In this document: in pieces, positions 26,349-35,595 of the stretch
How positions within the stretch are numbered: position 1 is the stretch's first letter
Layout: each line of letters opens with the position of its first letter
Source: Pseudomonas sp. MF4836
Lineage (GTDB): Bacteria; Pseudomonadota; Gammaproteobacteria; Pseudomonadales; Pseudomonadaceae
Length of the DNA: 64,000 bases
Reading direction: 5' to 3'
Assembly: GCF_002018875.1 (NCBI RefSeq)
Contig: NZ_MVOL01000010.1
Coordinates: forward strand, 62,001-126,000
Position numbers and translations under genes: made by a program
The notes under the pieces: generated by a model
The model's input: only the letters and a program-made list of their open reading frames with translations
Told to the model about the DNA's origin: nothing
The model's database searches: none

Positions 26349-27103
26349 ACGAACACCACTTCAAAGGGTTGCAGCAGGCGCTCGATGATATGGGGCGCCA
26401 GGACCGGCGGCAGGCCAATCTGCGGGTCGCCTTCCAACTGGCTGGCAAAGGCATGGATCGCGTGGCGCTTGCGGGCTACCAGCGAGGGCTCGAGCTGCAG
26501 TTTGCGCGCACGCTGCCAGGGTATCTGCGGGTCTTCGGGACCGGCCCAGTGCCAGGTCCACACCGGCAGTTCATGGAACGCCGCGCCGACCGCCCGCGCC
26601 GCTGCCGCACTGGCACGGCCCACCGCTTCATGGTCGCAGTGACCGTCTTCGCGCCAGGTGCTGAACAGCACGTCGGTGGGCCGCAGGTAGCGCTGGATAA
26701 ACGCCGTCAGGCGCGGCTCATCGGCGGCCACCTGGCTGTCGCTGAAACCGCCTCGCAGCCATTGCAGGCGGTGCAGGGGCAAGTCCAGGCGGCGCAGGGC
26801 CTCGGCCGATTCCTGAGGGCGTACCGCGCTCAGCCGCTCCACCGGCCAGCGCGCCGAACCGGGGTGGCTGGCGCTGCCGTCGGTGACCGAAATCAGCAGC
26901 AGCGGTCGACCACTGTTGGCCAAGAGTTGCAGCAGGCCGCCGCAACCGAGGATTTCATCATCCGGGTGCGGCGCGATGATCACTGCACGGTGCCCCGGGG
27001 GCACCAGTTCGTCGCAGCTGATCGACGCCAGTTGCGCCAGGTGCGTGGAGTTCTGCCACTGCTGCAACGGCGTGCCATGGCCGACGATAGGGTTGGGTTT
27101 CAT
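26345..27103 (-). CDS. PIG-L-family N-acetylsugar deacetylase
   Basis: About 252 aa, zinc-dependent LmbE/PIG-L fold. The canonical active-site motif APHPDDEILGCGG is intact, with DHEAVGRAS downstream supplying the third metal ligand. Relatives deacetylate GlcNAc-type glycoconjugates (PIG-L, MshB, BshB). I choose ATG 27103 because it gives the same ATGA overlap with the preceding gene that the next two junctions show; an ATG three codons upstream is also in frame. Part of glgX-ACAD-PIG-L-NodS-GT2. Confidence 0.88.
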   Translation of the reverse strand: MKPNPIVGHGTPLQQWQNSTHLAQLASISCDELVPPGHRAVIIAPHPDDEILGCGGLLQLLANSGRPLLLISVTDGSASHPGSARWPVERLSAVRPQESAEALRRLDLPLHRLQWLRGGFSDSQVAADEPRLTAFIQRYLRPTDVLFSTWREDGHCDHEAVGRASAAAARAVGAAFHELPVWTWHWAGPEDPQIPWQRARKLQLEPSLVARKRHAIHAFASQLEGDPQIGLPPVLAPHIIERLLQPFEVVFV

Positions 27104-28110
27104 AGTTGCCATGTTCCTTCTGGCTGGTTGGCAACCTGTTCGCCCAAGGCGGCCAGGTCACGCTCGGCATGACTTTGGCGCAGGTACACCGGCAGGTCGG
27201 CCAGCAATTGTGCGAAGCGCCGGTCCTGGCAGTAGGGGCCGGCGCCCAGGGCCCGGCCGACGTGCTGCAGCACGCACTCGACGCTGGCTTCGGTCACTGC
27301 CCGGGCGCGACGTGCCAGCAGCGCAGCATCGGCTTTTGGACCGTGGTCGATGGCCTGGGCGCTTTCCCGCAGGACGCTGGCGCTGGCCTGCAAGGCGCTG
27401 TCGACGGCGCCGAGATGGGCCAGGGCATGGGGTTCCTGGCGCGTGGCGCAGTGCTCAAGCAGGCGTTGGGCGATGGCGCGCGCCGCGCCATGCCAGCAGG
27501 CGGCGATACCGATGCCGCCCTGCCAGAAGCCGGGGCGCCGCAGGTAGTCGCCGGGGCCGCCGACCTGTTGCGCCTCGGCCTGGTCCAGGTTGACCACCAG
27601 GCTGGCGCTGCTGGCCATGCCCACTGCGTGCCAGCCCTCGGCGTCCAGGGTGACCCCGGGTTGTTGGAGCTCGACACACATCAACTGCTGCTGGCCGTCC
27701 GCGTCCCAGGCGGTCAGCAGGCCATGGCTGAGGACCGCCGCCCCTGAGCACCAGGCCTTGCTGCCCTGAAGCCGCCAGCCATCGCCATGGCGCCGCACCT
27801 CGACCCGCGCCTGGGGCGGCTCGGCGGCCCAGGTGCCGAGGGTGGCGCCCGGCGGCGGGCTGGCGCCGAGTTCGGCGAAGATGGCCAGGGCATCGGTATG
27901 GCCTTCGTACAATTTGCACAGCCCCAGGTCGTGGCCACCGACCGCCGCCAACTGGCGCCAGCGTCGCAGGGTGGCGCCCTGGCCGGGCAGGGGCAGGCGG
28001 TCCAGACCGAGTTCGACCATCCGCCGCAACTGGCGCCCATGGTCCTCGGCGCTGGGGGCGCCTATGGGCAAGCCTTGCAGGTAACGCTCCAGGTCCATAT
28101 CAGTCGTCAT
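27100..28110 (-). CDS. Acyl-CoA dehydrogenase-like flavoprotein, substrate unknown
   Basis: 336 aa, shorter than the usual 380 or so. The middle beta domain has GDGWRLQGSKAWCSGAA (FAD-binding pattern) and VGMASSASLVVNLD. The C-terminal helical bundle ends with LPVYLRQSHAERDLAALG. The usual catalytic-Glu segment (YEGT) is not visible, and the SHAERDLA ending recalls ACAD-fold monooxygenases and cluster-associated members rather than beta-oxidation enzymes. It overlaps the end of glgX by 11 bases, so it is coupled to glucan debranching expression. An alternative ATG lies at 28098. Confidence 0.8.
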   Translation of the reverse strand: MTTDMDLERYLQGLPIGAPSAEDHGRQLRRMVELGLDRLPLPGQGATLRRWRQLAAVGGHDLGLCKLYEGHTDALAIFAELGASPPPGATLGTWAAEPPQARVEVRRHGDGWRLQGSKAWCSGAAVLSHGLLTAWDADGQQQLMCVELQQPGVTLDAEGWHAVGMASSASLVVNLDQAEAQQVGGPGDYLRRPGFWQGGIGIAACWHGAARAIAQRLLEHCATRQEPHALAHLGAVDSALQASASVLRESAQAIDHGPKADAALLARRARAVTEASVECVLQHVGRALGAGPYCQDRRFAQLLADLPVYLRQSHAERDLAALGEQVANQPEGTWQL

Positions 28111-30262
28111 CCTCGCGTTGCAGTTCGAAAAACAGCAGCGAGCGGCCGGTCACCGAATACTCGTGGCCGAACTGGAAGCGTTCCTGGCCGCGTACCGCCG
28201 GCTGGTTGGTGTCGATCATGCACGTCCAGAACTCGCCCTGGGGCACTTCCGGCAGCCTGAAGTTGACGATGTCGTGGTGCGAATTGACCACCAGCAGCAC
28301 CGTGGCATCGGCCCCCGGACGCAGGATCCCGGTTTCCTGGGCGCGACCGTCGAGCAGCATGCCCAGACAGCGGCCATTGGCGTCCTGCCATTGCTCGGTA
28401 CTCATTTCATTGCCATCCGGTGCCAGCCAGGTCACGTCCTTGACCCCGATGTCTTCGTTGTATTCGCCCACCAGGAATCGCCCGCGGCGCAGGATCGGGT
28501 AGGCCATGCGCAGCTTGATCAGGCGCTTGACGAACTTGAGCAGCGACTTGCCGTCATCATCCAGCTCCCAGTTGATCCAGCCGATCTCGCTGTCTTGGCA
28601 GTAGGCATTGTTGTTGCCGTGCTGGGTGCGGGCGAACTCGTCGCCGGCCACCAGCATCGGCGTGCCCTGGGCCAGCAGCAGGGTGGCGAAGAAGTTGCGC
28701 ATCTGGCGCAGGCGCAGGGCATTGATTTCCGGGTCGTCACTGGGGCCTTCGACGCCGTGGTTCCAGGACAGGTTGTTGTTGCTGCCGTCCTGGTTGTTTT
28801 CGTCGTTGGCCTCGTTGTGCTTGTCGTTGTAGGACACCAGGTCATGCAGGGTGAAACCGTCGTGAGCGGTGATGAAGTTGACCGAGGCGTACGGCCGGCG
28901 CCCGCGCTGGTTGAACATTTCGCCGGAGGCGGTCATGCGCCCGGCAAAGTCTGCCAGTTGACCGTCGTCGCCTTTCCAGAAGGCGCGCACGGTGTCGCGG
29001 AACTTGTCATTCCATTCGACCCAGCCCGGTGGGAAGCCGCCGACCTGATAGCCGCCAGGCCCGCAGTCCCAGGGCTCGGCGATCATTTTCACCTGGCGCA
29101 GCACCGGGTCCTGGCGGCAGGCGACGAGGAAGCTGTGGCGTTCGTCGAAGCCATCGTGGTAGCGGCCGAGGATGGTTGCCAGGTCGAAGCGGAAGCCATC
29201 GACGTGCATTTCCGTGGCCCAGTAGCGCAGCGAGTCGGTGACCATCTGCAATACGCAGGGGTGGCTCAGGTCCAGGGTGTTGCCGGTCCCGGAATCGTTG
29301 ATGTAGAAGCGCTTGTCGTCGGGCATCAGGCGATAGTAGGAGGCGTTGTCGATGCCGCGCATGGACAGGGTCGGGCCTTGTTCGTTGCCCTCGGCGGTGT
29401 GGTTGTAGACCACGTCCAGGATCACTTCCAGGTTGGCCTCGTGCAGGTGCGCGACCATCTCCTTGAACTCGGCGATCTTGCCGCTGGCCAGGTAGCGCGG
29501 GTCGGGGGCGAAGAAGGCGATGCTGTTGTAGCCCCAGTAGTTGGTCATGCCCTTGTGCAGCAGGTGCTGGTCATTGACGAAGGCGTGGATCGGCAGCAAC
29601 TCCACCGACGACACCCCGAGCTTGCGGATGTGCTCCAGCACGTCATCCACCATCAACCCGGCGAAGGTGCCACGCACATTCTCGGGGACGGCAGGGTGGC
29701 GCATGGTGAAGCCGCGCACGTGGGTCTCGTAGATGATGGTCTTGTCCCAGGGCACGCTGACCCGCTGGTCGTTGCCCCAGGTGTGAGCAGGGTCGATGAC
29801 CTTGCTCTTGGGCACGAAGGGCGCGCTGTCCCGTTCATCGAAGCTGAGGTCGGCGTCGGGGTGGCCGATGGTGTAGCCGAACAGCGCTTCGGACCACTTC
29901 AACTCGCCCACCAGTTGCTTGGCGTAGGGGTCGATCAGCAGCTTGTTGTGGTTGAAGCGGTGGCCGTTGGCCGGGTCGTAGGGGCCGTAGACCCGGTAGC
30001 CGTAGATCAGCCCCGGATGGGCGTCGGGCAGGTAGCCGTGGTAGATCTCGTCGGTGTATTCCGGCAGCTCGATGCGTTCGAGTTCGACTTCACCGGTGGC
30101 ATCGAACAAGCACAGTTCAACCTTGGTGGCGTTCGCGGAAAACAGCGCGAAGTTGACACCCAGGCCATCCCAGGTCGCACCCAGCGGAAAGGGCAAACCT
30201 TCGCGAATGCGCGAGGCTTCGGGTTCTGGCTGGGGCGCGGCGGATTTTTTTGGCGTGCTCAT
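28100..30262 (-). CDS. glgX: Glycogen debranching enzyme GlgX
   Basis: GH13 isoamylase-type enzyme that hydrolyses alpha-1,6 branches of alpha-glucan, releasing linear chains for MalQ and TreY. About 720 aa, full length. CBM48 at the N-terminus (FPLGATWDGLGVNFALF), nucleophile about D360 in GFRFDLATILGR, acid/base about E396 in MIAEPWDCGPGGY, and ITAHDGFTLHDLVSYN. Start at ATG 30262 with CAGGAGC upstream; an upstream in-frame extension is unlikely. It follows the DUF2934 gene by 144 bases containing a terminator, so it may have its own promoter, and it leads the coupled ACAD-PIG-L-NodS-GT2 genes. Confidence 0.95.
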   Translation of the reverse strand: MSTPKKSAAPQPEPEASRIREGLPFPLGATWDGLGVNFALFSANATKVELCLFDATGEVELERIELPEYTDEIYHGYLPDAHPGLIYGYRVYGPYDPANGHRFNHNKLLIDPYAKQLVGELKWSEALFGYTIGHPDADLSFDERDSAPFVPKSKVIDPAHTWGNDQRVSVPWDKTIIYETHVRGFTMRHPAVPENVRGTFAGLMVDDVLEHIRKLGVSSVELLPIHAFVNDQHLLHKGMTNYWGYNSIAFFAPDPRYLASGKIAEFKEMVAHLHEANLEVILDVVYNHTAEGNEQGPTLSMRGIDNASYYRLMPDDKRFYINDSGTGNTLDLSHPCVLQMVTDSLRYWATEMHVDGFRFDLATILGRYHDGFDERHSFLVACRQDPVLRQVKMIAEPWDCGPGGYQVGGFPPGWVEWNDKFRDTVRAFWKGDDGQLADFAGRMTASGEMFNQRGRRPYASVNFITAHDGFTLHDLVSYNDKHNEANDENNQDGSNNNLSWNHGVEGPSDDPEINALRLRQMRNFFATLLLAQGTPMLVAGDEFARTQHGNNNAYCQDSEIGWINWELDDDGKSLLKFVKRLIKLRMAYPILRRGRFLVGEYNEDIGVKDVTWLAPDGNEMSTEQWQDANGRCLGMLLDGRAQETGILRPGADATVLLVVNSHHDIVNFRLPEVPQGEFWTCMIDTNQPAVRGQERFQFGHEYSVTGRSLLFFELQREDDD

Positions 30263-30359
30263 AGGTGCTCCTGCAAAGGGGTTACAAAACGGGCTGAGGG
30301 TTTTTTCCGGGCAAGCGATTCCCCTGTGGCGCTCAGGCACGCCACGCGTTCAAGGCATT

Positions 30360-30392
30360 AAAAAAAGGCCGGGCCCGGACTCGGATCCGGGC
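30360..30392 (-). terminator. Rho-independent terminator after the DUF2934 gene
   Basis: On the minus strand GCCCGGA (30392-30386) pairs with TCCGGGC (30379-30373) around loop TCCGAG. After a short CCGGCC stretch a run of seven T follows (A run at 30360-30366). It lies between DUF2934 and glgX and would separate the glgA-to-DUF2934 transcript from glgX. Confidence 0.75.
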
Positions 30393-30406
30393 GCCGGAAC
30401 CGGACG

Positions 30407-30709
30407 TCAGCTGGCCGGTGGTTTGCGGGGGGCGCGGGGCTTCTTCGGTGCCTCGGCTTTTTCTCCGGGCGGGACCACCACCGTGCTGGCAGCTGCCGGC
30501 TTGGCCTTGGGTTTGGTGGCGGGCTTTTGTGCGGGCTTGGCCGCCGGCTTGGCTTTGCTGGCCTTGGGTGGCTTGCTCGGGGCCAGTGCCTCGGCTTCGG
30601 CCAGCTTGCGCGCCATCTCCCAGTGACGGGCTTCCTGGCCCTCGGGCTGGCCTTCGGATTCCCAGATTTGATAGGCAAACTCGCGAATGCGTTTATCGTC
30701 GGTGCTCAT
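30407..30709 (-). CDS. DUF2934 protein with Lys/Pro/Ala-rich tail
   Basis: 100 aa. Residues 1-40 are the DUF2934 segment (RIREFAYQIWESEGQPEGQE, then ARHWEMARKLAEAEAL). The rest is a low-complexity tail of AKPA/PKA repeats, strongly basic and reminiscent of histone H1-like or AlgP tails. Function unknown; perhaps nucleic-acid or polymer binding. It starts 21 bases after treY with AGGAGC before the ATG. I believe P. aeruginosa has the same gene between treY and glgX (PA2161). Confidence 0.85.
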   Translation of the reverse strand: MSTDDKRIREFAYQIWESEGQPEGQEARHWEMARKLAEAEALAPSKPPKASKAKPAAKPAQKPATKPKAKPAAASTVVVPPGEKAEAPKKPRAPRKPPAS

Positions 30710-30730
30710 CGCAATGCTCCTGAAACTGAC

Positions 30731-33517
30731 TCAAGTTTGGATGAAGAGGTTGACCGGGAAATCCCGCAGTGCGGAACTGATTAGCAGGTCCTTGTGGTGT
30801 GTGACTGCACCCGTTGAAAAAAGTCCCTTCAGGTTTTGTTGTGGAGCGGCGAACGGTAGATGCACCTTCGTATCGCCCCAATCCAGCGCGTGGATTCTGG
30901 GTGTTGCGCTGCTATCCAGCAGCGTGGCGGCCAGCCTTGGCACCAGGATCACCGCCCATTGCCCGTGCAGTTCCCGGGCAAAGGCCAGCACCTGGTCGGC
31001 ATGCTCGCCGCTGACCTGCAGCGGCTGGTAACGACCCCGGCGAAACAGCTCCGGGTACTGCGCACGACGTTGCAGGACCTGGGCGATCAATGCCTGTTTG
31101 ATCCGCCCGTTGCGCCATTCCTGCAGCAGGTGTTCCGGTTCGGCGGCGGCCTGCAGCGCCTGTTGCCGGGCACTGAAATCCACGGGCCGGCGGTTATCCG
31201 GATCCACCAGGCTGAAGTCCCAGAACTCATCGCCCTGATACAGATCGGGCACTCCCGGTACGCTCATGCGCAGCAAGGATTGAGCCAGGCTGTTGAGGGC
31301 ACCGGCCGGGGCGATGGCATGGGCCGCGTGGCAGATCGCCGTGCGCAGCGCCAGGCCTTCGGGCGCCAGCAGCAGCGCCCGCAGAAACTCGCCCATGGCC
31401 TGTTCGTAACCGTCGTTGGCGGCGGCCCAGCTGCTTTGCAGCTTGGCTTCGCGCAGGGCTTTTTCCTGCCATTGCCACAGGCGCTCGGCGTAGCGTTCGA
31501 GCCCGGCCTGATCGTCTGCGCGCAACTCCAGCGGCCAACTGCCGAGCAGGGCCTGGTACAGAATCAACTCGTCGCCGGCCGAGGGCGCCACCGGGTCGCG
31601 GCGCAGGGCCTGGGCCAGGCTGCGCCACTGCTCGACCTGTTCGACGTACCACGGCGCGTGCTCGCTGAGCACCGCCAGGCGGGCGCGGCTGTCTTCACCG
31701 CGTTTGTGGTCGTGGGTGGCAGTGGCCAGGAGGTTGTCGGGGAAGTCCCGCAGGCGCTCTGCGCATTGGCGATGGAAGTCGGCCGGGGGGGCGCTGAACT
31801 GTTCGGTGCTGAACCCCACGTCATTGCGCGACAGCAGCACCGCCGAGCGATAGAACGCGGTGTCTTCCACGGCCTTGGCCGCTGCCGGCGAGGTCAATTG
31901 CTGGAAGCGCACGCAGGCATGCTTGAGCAGTTTGCGCGAGCGCCCGGGCGGCAGCTGGCGCCAGCCCTGGCCACCGAGCCAGCGTTCCAGGTAGTCGAGT
32001 ACCGGCCAGTCGGCTTCGCCCAGGGAGCTTTTAGCGCCGTGCAGGGCCTGCTGGAAAAAAACCTGGTCCTGCGTCGAGCGCCCGCAGGCACTGATATAGG
32101 TGCGGTACACCGGGAAGTGCACGATCAGCTCCTGCAATGCCCGGCGAATTGCGCCCAGGGTCAGGTCGCGGCTCATCACATCCTGCCGCGCCACTTGCAG
32201 CAGGGCCTGGGCCACGCTTTCAAAGTCACCGGCCAGTGAGCCGTTGAGGATCTGCTGGCGCGCCAGCCGTGCCTCGTCGATAAAGGCCGCCGGGCGCTCG
32301 CTGTGCCGGCTCCAGAGCTCGGCCAGTGGCGCCTGGCCCCGGGGGTCGTGTTGCAGCAGCGAGACCTGGTTCATGAACTCGTAACCGGTGCTGCCGTCGA
32401 CCTTCCAGTCGCGGTGCAGGGTTTCGCCTTCGCCAAGGATCTTCTCCACGTAGATCGGCAAGTGCCGGCCCGGGCTCAGGGCATCGACCCGGCGCCGCAG
32501 CTTGCGGCAGTAGCCGCGCGGGTCGGCCAGGCCATCGATATGGTCGATGCGCAGGCCGTCCACCAGGCCCTGGCTGATCAGCTCGAAGATCTTGGCGTGG
32601 GTGGCTTCGAACACGGCGGGGCGCTCGACCCGCAAGCCTCCCAATTCGTTGACGTCGAAGAAGCGCCGCCAGTTGATGTCGTCGGCCGCCGTGCGCCAGC
32701 TGGCCAGGCGGTAGCTTTGCTGTTCCAGCAGCGCGTGCAGGCGGGCAAAGCCTTCGTTCTGACGGGCGTCGTACAGGGCCAGGGTGCGCTCGACGGCCTG
32801 ATGGATGGCCGGGTCCGCCAGCAGTTCGCGCAGCGCCTGTTGCAAGGGGCGCGCCTGGGTATGGGCGTCGGGCCGGTAGCGCAGGGTACTGAATTGATCG
32901 GCCAGGGCCTTGAGCGCCTCGGCCTGCTGGGCGCTCAACTGGGCGTCGGGTTTGAGCAGTTCGCCGTAGTCGCTGGGGCAGATCGGGAAGCGATGATCGT
33001 AGTGCTGGGCGTGGAACTCACCCTGCTCGGCGTCCAGTTGCAGCACCAGGCTGCCTTCCTGCAGGACCGTGCCGTAGTCATTGCCCAGGAACGGCAGCAG
33101 CAGTTGCCCCTCCATCAAGGGGTCGGGGGAGTGCCACTGAATATCGAAGAACTCGCCGTAGGGACTCAGGCGCCCCCATTGCAGCAGGTCCAGCCACCAG
33201 GGGTTATCGGCGCCGCCGACGGCCATGTGGTTGGACACGATGTCCAGAATCAGGCCCATGCCGTGTTGCCGCAGGCTGGCCACTAGGCGCTTGAGGGCCG
33301 CTTCGCCGCCCAGTTCGGGGTTGACCCGGGTCGGATCGACCACGTCATAGCCGTGCATCGAGCCGGCCCGGGCGCACAGCAGCGGCGAGGCATAGACATG
33401 GCTGATGCCCAGTTCGGCGAAATAGGGCACCAGCGGCACTGCGTCGTCCAGGGTGAAGCCTTTATGAAACTGCAGGCGCAGGCTGGCCCGCAGCAGGGGT
33501 TCGAACGCTGGGCTCAT
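30731..33517 (-). CDS. treY: Malto-oligosyltrehalose synthase TreY
   Basis: Converts the reducing-end alpha-1,4 link of a malto-oligosaccharide into an alpha,alpha-1,1 link, giving maltooligosyltrehalose for TreZ. 928 aa, full length for the family. Motifs in order: FTLDDAVPLVPYFAELGISH, GYDVVDPTRVNPELGG, ILDIVSNHMA, GLRIDHIDGLADP (nucleophile), IYVEKILGEGE (acid/base), and ATATHDHKRGEDSRARL. Its ATG overlaps the malQ stop by ATGA. Part of glgA-treZ-malQ-treY. Confidence 0.95.
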   Translation of the reverse strand: MSPAFEPLLRASLRLQFHKGFTLDDAVPLVPYFAELGISHVYASPLLCARAGSMHGYDVVDPTRVNPELGGEAALKRLVASLRQHGMGLILDIVSNHMAVGGADNPWWLDLLQWGRLSPYGEFFDIQWHSPDPLMEGQLLLPFLGNDYGTVLQEGSLVLQLDAEQGEFHAQHYDHRFPICPSDYGELLKPDAQLSAQQAEALKALADQFSTLRYRPDAHTQARPLQQALRELLADPAIHQAVERTLALYDARQNEGFARLHALLEQQSYRLASWRTAADDINWRRFFDVNELGGLRVERPAVFEATHAKIFELISQGLVDGLRIDHIDGLADPRGYCRKLRRRVDALSPGRHLPIYVEKILGEGETLHRDWKVDGSTGYEFMNQVSLLQHDPRGQAPLAELWSRHSERPAAFIDEARLARQQILNGSLAGDFESVAQALLQVARQDVMSRDLTLGAIRRALQELIVHFPVYRTYISACGRSTQDQVFFQQALHGAKSSLGEADWPVLDYLERWLGGQGWRQLPPGRSRKLLKHACVRFQQLTSPAAAKAVEDTAFYRSAVLLSRNDVGFSTEQFSAPPADFHRQCAERLRDFPDNLLATATHDHKRGEDSRARLAVLSEHAPWYVEQVEQWRSLAQALRRDPVAPSAGDELILYQALLGSWPLELRADDQAGLERYAERLWQWQEKALREAKLQSSWAAANDGYEQAMGEFLRALLLAPEGLALRTAICHAAHAIAPAGALNSLAQSLLRMSVPGVPDLYQGDEFWDFSLVDPDNRRPVDFSARQQALQAAAEPEHLLQEWRNGRIKQALIAQVLQRRAQYPELFRRGRYQPLQVSGEHADQVLAFARELHGQWAVILVPRLAATLLDSSATPRIHALDWGDTKVHLPFAAPQQNLKGLFSTGAVTHHKDLLISSALRDFPVNLFIQT

Positions 33518-35595
33518 TGGTCACGCTCGACAGCCTGTTGCCGGGCGCAGGCCAGCAGTTCCAGGCGCCGCGCGGCATCCGGGTCGTCCAACAGCTCACG
33601 GGCCGGACGCGCCAGACGCCGGCGCCAATTGGGGTGGCTGTCAGTGGTGCCGGGCAGGTTGGGCTGCTCGTCGACACCCAGGGCATCCTCCAGCGGCAAC
33701 AGCACCAGGGGCGCGCGGGTATGGCCCAGAAAACGTACGCTGGCATCCACCACTTCATCGGCTTCGTGGGCGTGCTCGCGAAAACTCTGCGGGTCCTGGT
33801 CCAGGGCCTGACGCAGGCCGTTGCGCTCGTGCTGGCGATGCTCGCGCCAGTGGGTGGCGCCGTTTTCATCCACCAGGCCCAGGCGCAGGTTCCAGTCGAT
33901 ATCGCGGCCATGCCACCAGCCATTGAGGGTGGGCAGGTCATGGGTGCTGGTGGTGGCCAGGGCGTTGTCGGGCCAGTCGAGGATGGGTTTGAAATGGCAG
34001 CCGTGGTCCTGCTCGAACAACAGTACCCGCATGCCGAGAATCGAGCGCGCCGCGAGTTTTTCCCGCAGGCCGTCGGCCACCGTGCCCAGGTCTTCGCCGA
34101 GGACGATGGCCTGGTGCCGATGGGATTCCAGGGTCAACAGGCGCAGCAGGTCGTCCACCGGGTAATACAGGTACGCACCGTCGCTTGGCGGCGAGCCCAG
34201 GGGGATCACCCACAGCCGTTGCAGGCCCATCACATGGTCGATGCGCAAGCCGCCGGCATGGGCGAAGTTGGCCCGGAGCATTTCGATAAAAGCGTGGTAG
34301 CCGTTGCGCACCAGGCCCTCGGGGGAGAACGCCGAGATGCCCCAGCCCTGGCCCTGGCGGTTGAGAATGTCGGGGGGCGCGCCCACGGTCAGTTCTGCCA
34401 GCAACTCGTCCTGGCGACTCCAGGCCTGGCTGCCGCCACCGTCGGCACCCACCGCCAGGTCGGCGATCAGCCCAATGCCCATCCCGCTGCTGCGGGCCGC
34501 ACTCTGGGCGCGGGCCAGGCCACGGTCGATGAGCCATTGGCAGAAGGCGTAGAAGCCGATTTCCCCGGCGTTTTCTTCGGCAAAGCGTGCCAGCTCAGAG
34601 CTGCGCGGGTTGCGCCAGGCGTCGGGCCAGTGGCGCCAATCGAGGCTTTCGCCACGGGCGCTGCGCTCCGCTTGCAGGGCTTCGAAGCGGCAGTGGTTTT
34701 CCAGGGCTTCGCCGCTGGCGTGGCGGAAACTGGCAAAGTCTTCGTGCAACGGGTGCTGCCCGCTGCCAAAGCTCCGGTACAGCTCGCGCAGCAGGGTCTG
34801 TTTGGTTTGCGCTGCCACGGGCCAGTCGATCAGGGGTTGTTGTTCCAGCTGATGCAGGGTCTCGCTGAGACCGCAGGCGTCGATCGCGCTCTGCCAGGCG
34901 TGCTCGCCGAGAATGCTCGCCGGCGCACAATACAGGCTGTTGAGAAACAGGCGGCTGGAGGGTGAATAGGGGCTGTAGCGGCTGCTGTCGCTGCTGAACA
35001 TAGCGTGCAGCGGACTGATGGCCAGGGCATCGGCACCGCGCTCGCCGGCGACCCGCGCCAGCTCTTCCAGGGTCTGGGTATCGCCGAAACCGCCATCTCC
35101 GGTGCGGCGCAACGAGTACAGCTGGACACTCAGGCCCCAAGCCCGGGGCGTCGGCTGGTCCACGGCATCGGCCACGCTGTGGCAGTGCTCGGGCGCCACG
35201 GCCAGGGTGAAGTGCTGGTCATCGATGCTCACGGCCTGGTAACCCACCGGCACCAGCCCGGGCAACACGGCGTCGGCGTCGAGTTTGAGGTTGAGGATCG
35301 AACCGTCTTCGAGGTGAATTTCACAGGGGCTGTGGGGCGCAAAATAGTGCGCCAGGTCCAGGCCCTGGCCGGCATCCGCGGTCAACAGCGGCGGCAGGTA
35401 CCGGGTCTGTTGCACCGCTTGCAGTTGCAGCAGGCTTTGTTCGATTTCCTCATCGGTGTCGGCGGGGTGGCCGAGGCCTTTGAGGACGGCGCGCAGTACG
35501 CGCGGTTCGACCCGCTGCGGACGGCCGTTGGCGTCGATCCAATCGACGGCCAGGCCAGCTCGGCTGGCCAGTATTTCCAGGTGCGCATCGCTCAT
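33514..35595 (-). CDS. malQ: 4-alpha-glucanotransferase MalQ
   Basis: GH77 disproportionating enzyme that redistributes alpha-1,4-glucan chains, adjusting chain length for TreY. 693 aa. Motifs: ALAISPLHAMFSSD, GLRIDHVMGLQRLW (nucleophile Asp), IVLGEDLGTV (acid/base Glu) and TSTHDLPTLNGWW (third Asp). ATGA overlaps join it to treZ upstream and treY downstream, so the three are translationally coupled. The N-terminal domain (about 150 residues) is typical of bacterial MalQ. Confidence 0.94.
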   Translation of the reverse strand: MSDAHLEILASRAGLAVDWIDANGRPQRVEPRVLRAVLKGLGHPADTDEEIEQSLLQLQAVQQTRYLPPLLTADAGQGLDLAHYFAPHSPCEIHLEDGSILNLKLDADAVLPGLVPVGYQAVSIDDQHFTLAVAPEHCHSVADAVDQPTPRAWGLSVQLYSLRRTGDGGFGDTQTLEELARVAGERGADALAISPLHAMFSSDSSRYSPYSPSSRLFLNSLYCAPASILGEHAWQSAIDACGLSETLHQLEQQPLIDWPVAAQTKQTLLRELYRSFGSGQHPLHEDFASFRHASGEALENHCRFEALQAERSARGESLDWRHWPDAWRNPRSSELARFAEENAGEIGFYAFCQWLIDRGLARAQSAARSSGMGIGLIADLAVGADGGGSQAWSRQDELLAELTVGAPPDILNRQGQGWGISAFSPEGLVRNGYHAFIEMLRANFAHAGGLRIDHVMGLQRLWVIPLGSPPSDGAYLYYPVDDLLRLLTLESHRHQAIVLGEDLGTVADGLREKLAARSILGMRVLLFEQDHGCHFKPILDWPDNALATTSTHDLPTLNGWWHGRDIDWNLRLGLVDENGATHWREHRQHERNGLRQALDQDPQSFREHAHEADEVVDASVRFLGHTRAPLVLLPLEDALGVDEQPNLPGTTDSHPNWRRRLARPARELLDDPDAARRLELLACARQQAVERDQ

